From Strigamia acuminata (taxonomy: Eukaryota; Arthropoda; Chilopoda; Geophilomorpha; Linotaeniidae), in assembly GCA_949358305.1 (NCBI GenBank), contig OX442322.1, forward strand, positions 744,001 through 808,000: a stretch of DNA of 64,000 nt, given 5' to 3'. The notes below the pieces were generated by a model that saw nothing but the letters and a program-made list of their open reading frames with translations, did not search any database and was not told the DNA's origin. The position numbers and the translations under genes were made by a program. Below are positions 23,060 through 32,988 of this stretch, piece by piece; position 1 is the first letter of the stretch; each line of letters opens with the position of its first letter.

Positions 23060-25118
23060 TGTGACGATTCTACTTTTGGCTGATTTAATAGCCATTTAAC
23101 ATAGATAAATAATCAGTTTAAACAAGACGTTGCTAGGAGATAAGCTTACAGAAGTCCGTGTAAAATGTGAATTCATGACTGAGTAGAAATAACTTACAAT
23201 ATTAGTGTGACATAACATATTTATTACTAAATATTAATGATAACATAATTGGGTTCTTGACGCGTGTAAACGGGCGGCATCAACTGGTTGAGGATCCGGG
23301 CGAAGCCAAAGGAATACGGCTGACTTGCGGCATCGTCACAAATAACGCTACGGAGACGTATTTGGTCCGCAGCTCGAGTATCTAATGATGCGAAGAGTCC
23401 TTCGCTTAAATAGGAATATTCGGCAGAATATTCCATGTTCCAAATGAATAAATGTAAAGTGATTAATGGAATATAACAAATGAATTGTTATAAAAATATT
23501 AATTGGGCGGGGACCGTCACGACAATTGAGAGAACGTCGCGGGAGTTGTTGAGACTCCATCCGCCAGCATGCCTTACGACGACAAGATCTCATGATCAGG
23601 CGCCGAGTATTTAATTGTACGCTTTAAATCGCTATCGGTGGTACCAACCACCAGGTAAACATTTCTATGGACTTACCGGGATAAAAAGTATTGCCAATAC
23701 AGGATTACCAATGCCCGAGTAATTTGTTTAACACGATATATTTTATATATCGTTCACGGGTTACTAACCCGGAGGGTACAATGGGGCGGGGACCGTCACG
23801 ACGGTCGAGAGAACCATCGTGGGAGGATTTGACTCCTCCATCCGCCAGCATGCCTTACGATGACGGGATCAGTAGATCGAGCACCGGGTAAAATATTAAT
23901 TGGCCACTGCCGTTGGATTACCATTATCCAGGTAGTTTTTTATCGCAACATCTGAAGATATTACTCACGGGCTACCAACCCGGCGTGTTACCTGTGCATT
24001 AGGCCTTTACCGACTTTTAACGTGCGGAAGGACCAATCGAGAAAAGACGGGAACCTGCGCGGGCTGTTTACAACAGCCATCCTGCAGCGGACTGAGGCCA
24101 GTTAGCTGAGGGACCTACTTTCATTTAGCAAGGTCGTACTGTATACGACCGTTATATTGTTGAGTTCTTATAGTAAACTCATGCAAAGAGTCTAGTTTCT
24201 GCTGTGGATTGGAAATGTTAACAGGTGAAATGATGAGACGCCATCATTGCAGGTGAGAAACATAACATAGAGTGAGGTTTTATTAGCTTGTCACGTGACT
24301 CTTTTACAACAAGCGCCACCTTTAGGCAGCATATACAAATGATATGTAAACAAACATTGTGTTTGTTTACAAAAGCAAACATAAACAAAGTGCAAACTAA
24401 AGAGCGCATTATCACTTGTTAATACGATCTAGAGATATGTATATTAAGCATGGCAATGACATATCATATTCCAACATATATTAAGCCACCGTACGAAGTC
24501 TAACTGTCCCGTAGAACAGCAAGCTAACGTTACGGGGCCATTTCATTCGAACGCATGTCTATTACCGGAGTTAGCCTTCCCGAAATAGCCCTACAACAGC
24601 AATAACAATATAGTAATGAATACCAACTGTGGAGAGCTGAGGTGGCCTGATGTGTCGATAGAGAAAGTGAAATCAAACGATAACAACAATTCAACTACAG
24701 ACAGTATACGAGTTCAGTTATCAAGCCAGGGGGGTGAGTGGGTGAGAAACTGATGCTTATATAGTTCTGTAGAACTTACTAGATTGGCGACAGCCAATCA
24801 GCGTACAAATCGGCGGATTCGTGGGTCACTAGTCCGGACCTAAAATATGACTATGTCCAGATGGGCCCAATTGGGGGCAGGAAGGGTCCAATTGGTTCCC
24901 TTCGACAGGTAAGTAATGTGTATATTGATTCGATAGAATCAACATTTGTCAAGTAACTAATACTTAGTTTATATCGAATAAAATAGTTATATTTTATTCA
25001 TCGTGTCTAAATAATTATTTATCACACTTATTAGTTTTATCAAGTTTGAATTACGCGCGTTTGGTAAACAGCGCCATCTATTGTGAACATTGATAAATAC
25101 GGATTTGTAATCATCACA
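23060..25118 (-). repeat. gypsy-1 5' LTR (with inserted solo LTR)
   Basis: 2059 bp in total, 1735 bp once the insert and its duplicated TATAT are removed. Relative to the 3' LTR it lacks 19 bp (AGCAACAACCTAACCGAGAT-type segment) near 23137. It otherwise differs at only a handful of positions. Confidence 0.92.
24158..24476. repeat. solo LTR (copia-like, 319 bp) inside gypsy-1 5' LTR
   Basis: It starts TGTTGAGTTC and ends TATTCCAACA, and is flanked by the 5-bp duplication TATAT (24153-24157 and 24477-24481). The uninterrupted LTR at 11991 shows the empty site. It holds an E-box-like CACGTGAC. It is the innermost layer of the nest. Confidence 0.85.
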
Positions 25119-25122
25119 ACAT

Positions 25123-25435
25123 CAATACGCCAATTATTCAGTATAATTCCTCGATTTTCAACTGCATTCTGAATCCCGAAACTCGCGACGAAACCACATG
25201 TCGATCAAACGTACCGCAACCACATGTCGATCAAACGTACCGAAACCACATTTGAACTTGCACTTGCACTTCGTCTCGAAAAACACTGGAAACTCGACGA
25301 AATACCTCGCGAATCTACTGATCGTCAATTTTGCGATGATTCGCGGTTGCCGTGCGCCGTTACGAGTCGTTCCTGGGCCAGTTTTGGACGTGGAAACCGA
25401 ATTTGGCACTTAAATAATCGTCAAACGCTCACCAA
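25123..25435 (-). other. copia-B leader, LTR-proximal part
   Basis: 313 bp between the gypsy-1 insertion and the primer site. A 26-bp tandem duplication (CCACATGTCGATCAAACGTACC type) lies at about 25193-25250. No gene is seen. Confidence 0.65.
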
Positions 25436-25449
25436 ACCCTCTGCTACCA
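25436..25449 (-). other. copia-B primer binding site, initiator tRNA-Met 3' end
   Basis: Minus-strand TGGTAGCAGAGGGT directly abuts the LTR. The first 12 bases are complementary to the 3' end of initiator tRNA-Met. Confidence 0.85.
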
Positions 25450-25632
25450 TGTTGAGGCTTGGATTGGAAAGAAGAGCGCATTTAATGGAAAGAACACAGC
25501 AAACCTATTTATTCCATGGTTGCTAAGCAAGTAACATAACAACAAGAAGTAACAACATACACAGCAGTGTCACCATGTGACAATAACAGATAACATAATA
25601 ATTTACAGATAAAACTAACTCAAACATCAACA
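25450..25632 (-). repeat. copia-B 5' LTR
   Basis: 183 bp, TGTTGAGGCT…AACATCAACA. Its ends form the inverted repeat TGTTGA/TCAACA. It is followed by the GTTAT duplication and then by the resumed gypsy solo LTR. Confidence 0.92.
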
Positions 25633-26689
25633 GTTATTCAACTCCTGTTCACGGGTTACTAACCCGGAGGGTACAATGGGGCGGGGACCGTCACGACGGT
25701 CGAGAGAACCATCACGGGAGGATTTGACTCCTCCATCCGCCAGCATGCCTTACGATGACGGGGTCAGTGGACCGAGCACCGGGTAAAATATTAATCAGCC
25801 ACTGCTGTTGGATTACCATTATCCAGGTAGTTATTTATTGCAACATCTTTAGATATTACTCACGGGCTACCAACCCGGCGTGTTACCTGTGCATTAGGTC
25901 TTTACCGACTTTTAACGTGCGAAAGGACCAGCGACAGAAAGACGGGTGCCTGGGAGGACAGTTTACAACAACCATCCTGCAGCGGACTGTGGCCAGTTAG
26001 CTGAGGGACCTACTTTCAATTAGCAAGGTCGTACTGTATACGACCGTTATATTAAGCCACCGTACGAACTCTAACTGTCCCGTAGAACAGCAAGCTAACG
26101 TTACGGGGCCATTTCATGCAAGCGCATGTCTATTACCGGAGTTGGCCTTCCCGAAATAGCCCTACAACAACAATAACAAAATAGTATTAATACTAATTGT
26201 GGAGAGCTGAGGTGGCCTGATGTGTCGATAGGAAAGTGAGATCAAACGATAACAACTTATCAACTACAGACAATATAAACATATTCAGAATCAAGCCAGG
26301 GGGGTTGCGGGGTGGAAAACTGATGCTTATATAGTCCTGTAGAACTACTAGATTGGCGATAGCCAATCAGCACGCGAATCGGCGGATTCGTGGGTCACTA
26401 GTCCGGACCTAATATATGACTATGTCCAGATGGGCCCAGTTGGGGGCAGGAAGGGTCCAGTTGGTTCCCTTCGACAGGTAAATAACGTGGATATTGATTC
26501 GACAGAGTCAACATCACCAAGTAGTTAATACTTAATTTATATTGAATAAAATAGTTATATTTTATTCGCCGTGTCAAGTAATAATTTATTACGCTTTTTA
26601 GTTTTATCGAGTTTGAATTACGCGCGTTCGTTAAACAGCGCCATCTACCGTGAACATTGATAAATACCGATTTGTAATCATCACACCGA

Positions 26690-26750
26690 GTTGCAAACCG
26701 CGATCAAAGATTTAAAAACTGCGTTGTGGGCGTTGACCTCTGATGTATGA
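26690..26750 (+). pseudogene. Polinton coiled-coil protein, continuation after solo LTR
   Basis: The frame of the 4623-5092 gene resumes after the CCGA duplication, and about 20 residues of helical sequence (LQTAIKDLKTALWAL) run to a TGA at 26748-26750. Codons remain open beyond it to a TAA at 26838-26840. That stretch may instead be part of an LTR-like insertion (next feature). Confidence 0.6.
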
Positions 26751-27121
26751 AGAGCATATTTCGGCCTGTACGCGCGCAACAAACGTGGAGACTCGGTTAG
26801 AAAAGAGTGGATAAAGCATAACGACGTCCGCCATGTTTAATTCACATGAAAGCAAGTAAAAACAATATACACGGGTCGAGGCTATTTGCACTCGATATCA
26901 ACATAGGACAAATCTATTATCAAAGCATATAGATTTATCCTTTACAATGTAAAGCAATAACAAAGGCAAATGTAATAGATAAACAATACCAAACATAACT
27001 AAAAGATCGTCGCTTAACAAGCAGACGACGGGTCGCACGTTATCATGTCAACACAGCCAATTGCATTACGGAACAAGCGTAGTTTAAAAATCAGAATCAA
27101 TTGGCTGACCATTCGTAACAA
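26745..27121 (-). repeat. copia-LTR-like segment, boundaries unresolved
   Basis: Blocks in the same order and spacing as the copia-A LTR (2678-3022) are visible: CCGCCAT, GGGT-GAGGCTA, ACAAATC, CTTTACAA, AATAGATAAAC and AAGCAGACGAC. This suggests a diverged solo LTR of the copia-A type within the fibre-like gene. No convincing target duplication was found, so the edges are guesses. Confidence 0.35.
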
Positions 27122-27837
27122 TACATGAAGTAACGCGCTTATTGTGCCTATTCGGAAATGCACAACAAATATGATTATCGCAAATAATTCATTGCAAACT
27201 AACAATGTAATCCTGAATAAAACCGAACTGGATACGGAAGTGTCAAAAATAAACAAAGCGTTGAATTCGGTAAAAAACAGGGTCCAGAACTTAGACGTGG
27301 ACAAAATCAAAACCAACATTGAGGCTTCGAAGAACGAGATAAAACGAGCTTGAGAAGATATTACAAACTTAGAAGAGAGCGTGGCAAATAAGGTTAATAC
27401 CTTGCAAGAGGAAATCAAAGCGTTACCCGCAAACGTCGCTTCTAGCGAAAGTAGGGAAGGCTTGAAAACCAAAATCGAAGCGTCCAAAGCGGAACTGGAG
27501 GCGGCCAGTACTGCCATTCGAAACGATCTGGACGAAACTAAACTTAAATTAAACGAGCATGTGACCGAAAATTTCGAAAAGTCTGATAAAATGCGAGCGA
27601 GCGTCGACGAGGTTAGCGATAAAATCAAATTAACCAACGATAAAATAAGAACGTTGCAAGAAAACATGTTGGACGTTTTGGAGTCTGTTCGAACAGAGAT
27701 TCGAGAATCACTGCCGCGATTCCGATCGTCGACGAGGCAGCATTGGCCGGCACTATCGAAACCGCGTTAAATTCGAACAAAAACGAAGTCGATCAAAAAT
27801 TGGCGGAATTAGAAGCCAAAATATCGAGTCTAAACGT
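27045..27837 (+). pseudogene. Polinton fibre-like protein, coiled-coil shaft part
   Basis: One frame is readable from 27045, with TGA at about 27126 and again at 27351-27353, to about 27700. A frameshift then moves it to another frame running up to the gypsy-2 insertion. Residues are Lys/Glu/Asn/Leu-rich with long heptad-like repeats (NKALNSVKNRVQNLDVDKIK, KINTLQEEIKAL type). ATG 27144 or 27045 could be the start, or the piece may simply continue the coiled-coil gene cut at 5092 and 26750. The remaining C-terminal domain lies at 42192. Confidence 0.55.
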
Positions 27838-28191
27838 TGTGATGATTACAAATCAGTATTTATCAATGTTCACAATAGATGGCGCTGTTTAACAAACGCG
27901 CGTAATTCAAACTCGATGAAACAAAAAAAGCGTAATAAATTATTACTTGGACACGGTGAATAAAATATAACTATTTTATTCAATATGAATTAAGTATTAA
28001 TTACTTGATGATGTTGATTCTATCGAAACAATATCCACATTACTTACCTGTCGAAGGGAACCAATCAGACCCTTCCGGACCCCAACTGGGCCCATCTGGA
28101 CATAGTCATATATTAGGTCCGGACTAGTGACCCACGAATCTGTTGATTCGTACGCTGATTGGCTGTCGCCAATCTAGTAGTTCTACAGAAC

Positions 28192-28199
28192 TATATAAG
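28192..28199 (+). promoter_or_regulatory. gypsy-2 LTR TATA box
   Basis: TATATAAG within ACTATATAAGCATC, conserved in all family LTRs here (for example the minus-strand copies in gypsy-1). It predicts transcription starting at about 28220. Confidence 0.65.
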
Positions 28200-28639
28200 C
28201 ATCAGTTTCTCACCCTCTCACCCCCCTGGCTTGATAACTGTAAATGTCTGTAATTGAATTGTTGTTATCGTTTGATTTTACTTTCTTATCGACACATCAG
28301 GCCACCTCAGCTCTCCACACTTAGTATTCATTACTATTTTGTTATTGCTGTTGTAGGGCTATTTCGGGAAGGCTAACTCCGGTAATAGACATGCATTCGC
28401 ATGAAATGGCCCCGTAACGTTAGCCAGCTGTTCTACGGGACAGTAGGATTTCGTACGGTGGCTTAATATAACGGTCGTATACAGTACGACCTTGCTAAAT
28501 GAAAGTAGGTCCCTCAGCTAACTGGCCTCAGTCCGCTGCAGGATGGTTGTTGTAAACAGCCCACGCAGGTTCCCGTCTTTCTACGATTGGTCCTTCCGCA
28601 CGTTAAAAGTCGGTAAAGGCCTAATGCACAGGTAACACG

Positions 28640-29120
28640 CCGGGTTGGTAGCCCGTGAGTAATATCTTCAAGATGTTGCGATAAATAACTACCTGGATAA
28701 TGGTAATCCAACGGCAGTGGCCAAATAATATTTTACCCGGTGCTCGATCAATGGATCCCGTCATCGTAAGGCATGCTGGCGGATGGAGGAGTCAAATCCT
28801 CCCGCGATGGTTCTCTCGACCGTCGTGACGGTCCCCGCCCCATCGTACCCTCCGGGTTAGTAACCCGTGAATGATATATAAAATATATCGTGTTAAACAA
28901 ATTACTCGGGCATTGGTAATCCTGTATTGGCAATATCTTTTAAACCCGGTAAGTCCATAGAAATGTTTACCTGGTGGTTGGTACCACCGATAGCGAGTTA
29001 AAGCACACAATTAAATACTCGGCGCCTGATCACGAGATCTTGTCGTCGTAAGGCATGCTGGCGGATGGAGTCTCAACAACTCCCGCGACGTTCTCTCAAT
29101 TGTCGTGACGGTCCCCGCCC
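28640..29120 (+). repeat. two tandem hairpin-rich units in the R region
   Basis: Units start at 28640 and 28852 with CCGGGTTRGTARCCCGTGA, a perfect stem. Each continues through a TGGTAATCC segment and a shared block containing GTAAGGCATGCTGGCGGATG, CTCCCGCGA and GTCGTGACGGTCCCCGCCC. Each unit can form several hairpins, such as GGAGGA/TCCTCC. The same pair is present in every family LTR. Confidence 0.7.
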
Positions 29121-29188
29121 AATTAATATTTATACAACAATTCATTTGTTGTATTCCACTAATTACTTTACTTTTATTCATTTGGAAC

Positions 29189-29389
29189 ATGGAATATTCT
29201 GCTGAATATTCCTACTTATGCGAAGGACTCTTCGCATTATTAGATACTCGAGCTGCGGACCAAATACGTCTCCGTAGCGATATTTGTGACGATGCCGCAA
29301 GTCAGCCGTATCCTTCTGGCTTCGCCCGGATCCTCAACCAGTTGATGCCGCCCGTTTACACGCGTCAAGAACCCATCTTTTGTTGTTAG
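29189..29389 (+). CDS. small ORF in LTR R region (66 aa), conserved in all family LTRs
   Basis: It begins MEYSAEYSYLCEGLFALLD, continues RAADQIRLRS and ends near a PPVYTRQEP segment. Copies at 5275-5487, 11068-11277, 23227-23436 and 41797-41997 keep the frame, with changes that are mostly conservative or silent. It lies just upstream of the AATAAA signal, so it is in both the 5' leader and the 3' UTR of the element RNA. Whether it is translated is unknown. It could equally be a structural RNA region that happens to be open. Confidence 0.35.
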   Translation: MEYSAEYSYLCEGLFALLDTRAADQIRLRSDICDDAASQPYPSGFARILNQLMPPVYTRQEPIFCC

Positions 29390-29397
29390 TATTTAGT

Positions 29398-29403
29398 AAT
29401 AAA
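29398..29403 (+). terminator. gypsy-2 LTR polyadenylation signal (AATAAA)
   Basis: AATAAA near the end of the LTR, with the equivalent at 42006-42011 in the 3' LTR where it would act. A GT-rich stretch follows about 40-60 bases on. Confidence 0.6.
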
Positions 29404-29581
29404 TATGTCATGTCACACTAAAACTGTAAGTTATTTCTACTTGACCACATATTCATGTTTGTAAAGACTTCCGTAGCTTATCCCGGTTAGGTTGTTGCTA
29501 AACTTAGCAACGTCTCGTATAAACCGAATTATCTATCTCAAAAGGACTAATAAATTAGCCCAAAAGTAGAATCGTCACAAG

Positions 29582-29599
29582 TGGAGGTTCTACCGAGAT
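29582..29599 (+). other. gypsy-2 primer binding site, tRNA-Gln
   Basis: TGGAGGTTCTACCGAGAT, two bases after the LTR, is complementary to the 18 3'-terminal bases of eukaryotic tRNA-Gln including CCA. Confidence 0.9.
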
Positions 29600-30707
29600 A
29601 GGCTGCCAAATTTTAAATAAAATTTGAAATTTTGCATGTCTATGATGAATTCGAGTAGTGTAACGTTTATGGTGATTTTTGTGTGAAAAATAAATTTCGT
29701 TTGAGATTTATAAGTGTTTAATATATTTTTTTTTTGTCTTAAAATTTTGTTGAAAAGATAATAAGTGTAACTCACTTTGTTCTTTATTCTCCGCCGTGGA
29801 AATTATACGTTTTAACAAAATAATAATTTCTACCGCGTGGTCAGGCCTAAAGGCCCAACCCCGAGAATGGGAGTTTTGCCCGAACTTGTTGAAGTTGGTT
29901 CCGCCCGGGTAACGTCATTTTGTCATCGACAATCGGACAAAACCACGCGGTCGGGCCTAATTTTGAAAAGTTCGACTTTGACGGAATTCTTAAAGAATTC
30001 TATCAATTTTGACAATCGCTTTATTTTTGGAATGTTTTAAATAAGTAATTTTGCTTGAGACTTCAAGTTAAACCTAAATTTATTTGTCTAAATAAATAAA
30101 AAAAAGAAAATTGACATTTTCGAAGGAATTAAAATTTATATTTTATTTCAAAATGGTTTACCTTATTTTACAGACTTGATCTACATTAAAATGTTGGTTG
30201 AAAATCGTGATCTCAAGCCCTTGAAATCGAATTTTATGAATGGAATACCATTCGGATTGCAGCGAAAAAGGATTCTCGCTGTGGTGTAGCCTAGCAACCC
30301 GTGTTGTGCAGAAAAGCCGTCGATTCAAACGAATCGGCGCGTCTTTTGAAATTACGAGTTTTAAAACTTTAAAAATTCCATAAAGGTGATCTTTCATTTT
30401 TATTAAATAGATTTGATAATATTTTAGAGTACTTTGAAAAGTATTCATATTGTTTGTGACTACGTCATAACACTGGAATCTGTCAAGATTACGGTTCCAC
30501 GAACTTGGTGATTTCCACCAATCTCGGACGAGATTGGACTCTCGCGAGACTAGCATTGATACTTGACAAATCAGAGGGGTGTATTGAAGTACTCATACTT
30601 CCTTTCGAACTAGTGTGACCACTGCTTCGTTTGCGATCCTCCTGAACGTTTGCAACTTCATCGTTATCTCTCAGGCTTAGGAAATTTTCTTAGTTTTAAG
30701 TTTAGTT
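29600..30707 (+). other. gypsy-2 leader before gag
   Basis: 1.1 kb noncoding. The motif ACCGCGTGGTCAGGCC (29831) recurs as ACCACGCGGTCGGGCC (29941), flanking about 100 bp, with related spacing in gypsy-1. No credible ORF is present. Confidence 0.6.
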
Positions 30708-32957
30708 ATGACTAATAACCAGCATCACATGAACACCCGTGGTAAGGAAAGAACTTGTTTGACCGGTGGAATGAATCTATCCGGGTTTGTACCCGTTCCT
30801 ACTGGAATGGAAGAAGTGGGAAACCACGCGGTCCACAATGGCGTTTCAAATGAAACAGCCGAACCATCTGGTGAAAATAGGATTCCACGTGAACCCACTC
30901 CGCCTGGAGAAGAGGAATGCATTCCTGAAGGTTCTCATTTAGGCCGAGGCGGTCTATTATTTTGTCAGGATCACGGTTTGAACCCAAACCAATTTAGATC
31001 TTTGACCGAAGTATTAGATTTCGTGCACGCACGTCGTGCTACGTCGGAGCATCCTAATTCCCCAACCAGCCAAAGATTAAATAATTTTAGTCCCACTCCT
31101 TCGACGCCTATTTCTAGATATAGAAATAAAAATGCACAACCTCCTCGTCAAGATCAGTCGAATTTGACACCAGGAGATTTTAATCGTGCTTTCCAACAAC
31201 GATTACGAGCGAATAACTTCGCTCGCAACCAACAAAGAGGATTTACAAGTCCAGAGAACTTTGAGAATACGTTCAACAGAGCGAATTTGGGTCCGCCTAA
31301 TATGGCCAACCCTAATCCAAGTTTTCCAAACGGGTCAAATAGTTGTCCGAATCTCGCTGGAAATTTGAACTCAAATTTAGGTGCGACAAGAGGTCCAAAC
31401 CGCCGTTTTGACCCAAATTCTAGATTTGCAAACAATTCTAGTCCAGCACCTAACATGCAAAGGGGTCACCCAGTTCCTCCGAACTCGAATAACCCAGTTG
31501 ATATGAATGATTTAAATAATCCTTCTAATCCGGAGACGCAAGGAGATTCCAATAATTATTTGAATCACGGTACACCAAGCAATTCAAACAATCGTCCGAA
31601 TTTTGGTGGCCCAGGAAGCTCGAACAACCGTCCGAACTTTAACAATCGGAGTAATTCTAATAATCATTCGAATTATGGGAACCAAGGTAATTCGAATAAC
31701 CATTCGAATTTTGGTAACCACAGTAGACCAAATCAAGGAGGGTCGAATAATTTCAACCTCAACAATGGTGGCTCAAGTCAAAATAACTCGAGTCAATCAA
31801 ACACTGGTGGATCGTCGAATGACCATTCACGTCCTCCAAGCAGCTTTGGAATGACGGCTGATGACCTTGCGTCAATTGCCACAACCATGCATAAATTAAT
31901 GCAGGCTGGAAAAAGTTCTGCCATTGTCCCTCAAACTAACAGTTTGAAGCCCCCAGATATTCCTGTATTCTCCGGAAAAGCAGAAGAAAGCGAACGCTTT
32001 CTCACCATTGTAAAAAATGTCGCTTTCCTGCGAAACATGTCACTCGATGACATGCTTGTTAAAGGCGTTGCTGGTTATCTAACCGAGCAAGCACATGGTT
32101 GGTTCCATGAAAGGAGAGGAGATTTCATATCTTGGGAAGTATTTGAACAGGCGTTCAAAGAAAGGTTTGTAGCCACTCGACAAGAGCGGACGAATCAATT
32201 AACGAAATTAAGACAACTGGAAACAGAAAGTCTTTACGACTTTATGCACAAATATTACCAGTTATGGATATTGCAAGACAGTCTTGATGCAAAAGGGGCT
32301 GGATGTCTTTTTATCGGGAGTGTAACTCCTGCTAACGATTTGCTTTTGCATACGCAAGGCATAGCGGATTTACCTCTGACAGAGATTTATACCGTTATAA
32401 CGAAAAATAAAGGTCTGTACAGTCGTACAGCTAATGGAGTAAAGGAAAATAATTCCAATCCAGTTGTTTTCCCACCTCGGAAAACAGACACTCGTCCTCA
32501 GTTGAAGACAAATGCTAAATCCTTAACTTTGGATTCACAAGAACAACTTAATATTTGTGATGAAGAGTTACCTGAGGAGTGTGAGGCCGTTTATTTAATA
32601 AATGGAGTAGTAGATCAGACCAGACGTGGTCAAATAGTCTGTTATAACTGTAAACAGCCCGGACATGTGCGTCGGGAATGTACAAATCCAAAACCACGCA
32701 CAAATTTCAACTCTGAAGAGTTACAAAAACGTGGTACTCCGGATTCCCCGACTGTGGATCCGACTTCTAAACGACCTAATAATAGGTGGATAACTCAAGA
32801 AGTGTTGGATGCAACACTAGATGCTAAACTTGATGCGAAATTAAATACTTTTGAAAATAAGTTACAAACTTCGCTGACCAACTCGTTGGCAGAAATGGTC
32901 AAAACTTTGATCAAGCCCGAATCGACAGATTCAAGTGCTACTAGTTCAAAAAACTAG
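30708..32957 (+). CDS. gag: gypsy-2 Gag polyprotein
   Basis: Intact 749-aa frame from ATG 30708. Residues ~100-380 are Asn/Ser/Pro/Gly-rich low-complexity repeats (NNHSNYGNQGN type). Residues ~390-560 are the retrotransposon capsid region (GWFHERRGDFISWEVFEQAF, ERFVATRQERTNQLTKLRQL, ETESLYDFMHKYYQLW). A single CCHC knuckle, CYNCKQPGHVRREC, is at ~644. The last 60 residues look helical. The TAG stop overlaps the -1 frameshift signal, so most product is Gag and a fraction Gag-Pol. Gag forms the particle and packages the RNA. Confidence 0.93.
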   Translation: MTNNQHHMNTRGKERTCLTGGMNLSGFVPVPTGMEEVGNHAVHNGVSNETAEPSGENRIPREPTPPGEEECIPEGSHLGRGGLLFCQDHGLNPNQFRSLTEVLDFVHARRATSEHPNSPTSQRLNNFSPTPSTPISRYRNKNAQPPRQDQSNLTPGDFNRAFQQRLRANNFARNQQRGFTSPENFENTFNRANLGPPNMANPNPSFPNGSNSCPNLAGNLNSNLGATRGPNRRFDPNSRFANNSSPAPNMQRGHPVPPNSNNPVDMNDLNNPSNPETQGDSNNYLNHGTPSNSNNRPNFGGPGSSNNRPNFNNRSNSNNHSNYGNQGNSNNHSNFGNHSRPNQGGSNNFNLNNGGSSQNNSSQSNTGGSSNDHSRPPSSFGMTADDLASIATTMHKLMQAGKSSAIVPQTNSLKPPDIPVFSGKAEESERFLTIVKNVAFLRNMSLDDMLVKGVAGYLTEQAHGWFHERRGDFISWEVFEQAFKERFVATRQERTNQLTKLRQLETESLYDFMHKYYQLWILQDSLDAKGAGCLFIGSVTPANDLLLHTQGIADLPLTEIYTVITKNKGLYSRTANGVKENNSNPVVFPPRKTDTRPQLKTNAKSLTLDSQEQLNICDEELPEECEAVYLINGVVDQTRRGQIVCYNCKQPGHVRRECTNPKPRTNFNSEELQKRGTPDSPTVDPTSKRPNNRWITQEVLDATLDAKLDAKLNTFENKLQTSLTNSLAEMVKTLIKPESTDSSATSSKN

Positions 32958-32988
32958 ATCCGGGGGACGAAGGTTTATTCCATCCCCC
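32948..32988 (+). promoter_or_regulatory. gypsy-2 gag-pol -1 ribosomal frameshift signal
   Basis: Slippery heptamer A AAA AAC at 32948-32954 is in the gag frame (TCA AAA AAC TAG), with a 7-nt spacer at 32955-32961. A 6-bp GC stem, GGGGGA (32962-32967) with TCCCCC (32983-32988), follows. The shifted frame enters CTA GAT CCG and stays open into protease. The same elements are present in gypsy-1. Confidence 0.85.

Larger units (their letters stand above)
10882..25118 (-). mobile_element. gypsy-1, full-length Ty3/gypsy element (decayed)
   Basis: LTRs are 23060-25118 (5', with an inserted solo LTR) and 10882-12635 (3'). The 4-bp duplication ACAT flanks it. Order on the minus strand is LTR, tRNA-Gln primer site, gag, frameshift signal, pol, spacer, ORF3, LTR. 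It belongs to the same family as gypsy-2. The two LTRs differ mainly by a 19-bp deletion and a few substitutions, so insertion was recent, yet gag and pol carry deletions. Confidence 0.92.
5794..25632 (-). mobile_element. copia-B, complete but decayed Ty1/copia element with gypsy-1 inside
   Basis: LTRs are 25450-25632 (5') and 5794-5977 (3'). The 5-bp duplication GTTAT is at 5789-5793 and 25633-25637. Without gypsy-1 (10882-25122) the element is about 5.6 kb, normal for copia. It lies inside the gypsy solo LTR 5093-26685 and received gypsy-1 in its untranslated leader. Confidence 0.9.
5093..26685 (-). mobile_element. gypsy-family solo LTR (outermost), split by copia-B
   Basis: The left part is 5093-5793 and the right part is 25638-26685, together 1749 bp, the same length as the family's LTRs. 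It starts TGTGACGATT and ends AATCATCACA. Direct repeats CCGA at 5089-5092 and 26686-26689 are the 4-bp target-site duplication, so this is one complete LTR left after LTR-LTR recombination. By eye it is more diverged from the other family LTRs than they are from each other, which fits its position at the outside of the nest. Confidence 0.88.
27838..29579 (+). repeat. gypsy-2 5' LTR
   Basis: 1742 bp. U3 is about 27838-28220, ending after a TATA box. A long R region of about 1.2 kb reaches the poly(A) signal at 29398, and the short U5 runs to 29579. R boundaries are inferred from the TATA and AATAAA positions. Confidence 0.93.

Noticed and set aside
26751-26840. About 29 codons open after the TGA at 26748 as a C-terminal extension of the coiled-coil protein
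   Set aside because: The segment aligns better with the start of the copia-LTR-like region. Without relatives it cannot be called coding.
27014-27667. 217-codon minus-strand frame, Ser/Leu/Phe-rich
   Set aside because: It is the antisense shadow of the Lys/Glu-rich coiled-coil frame on the plus strand and has no independent support.
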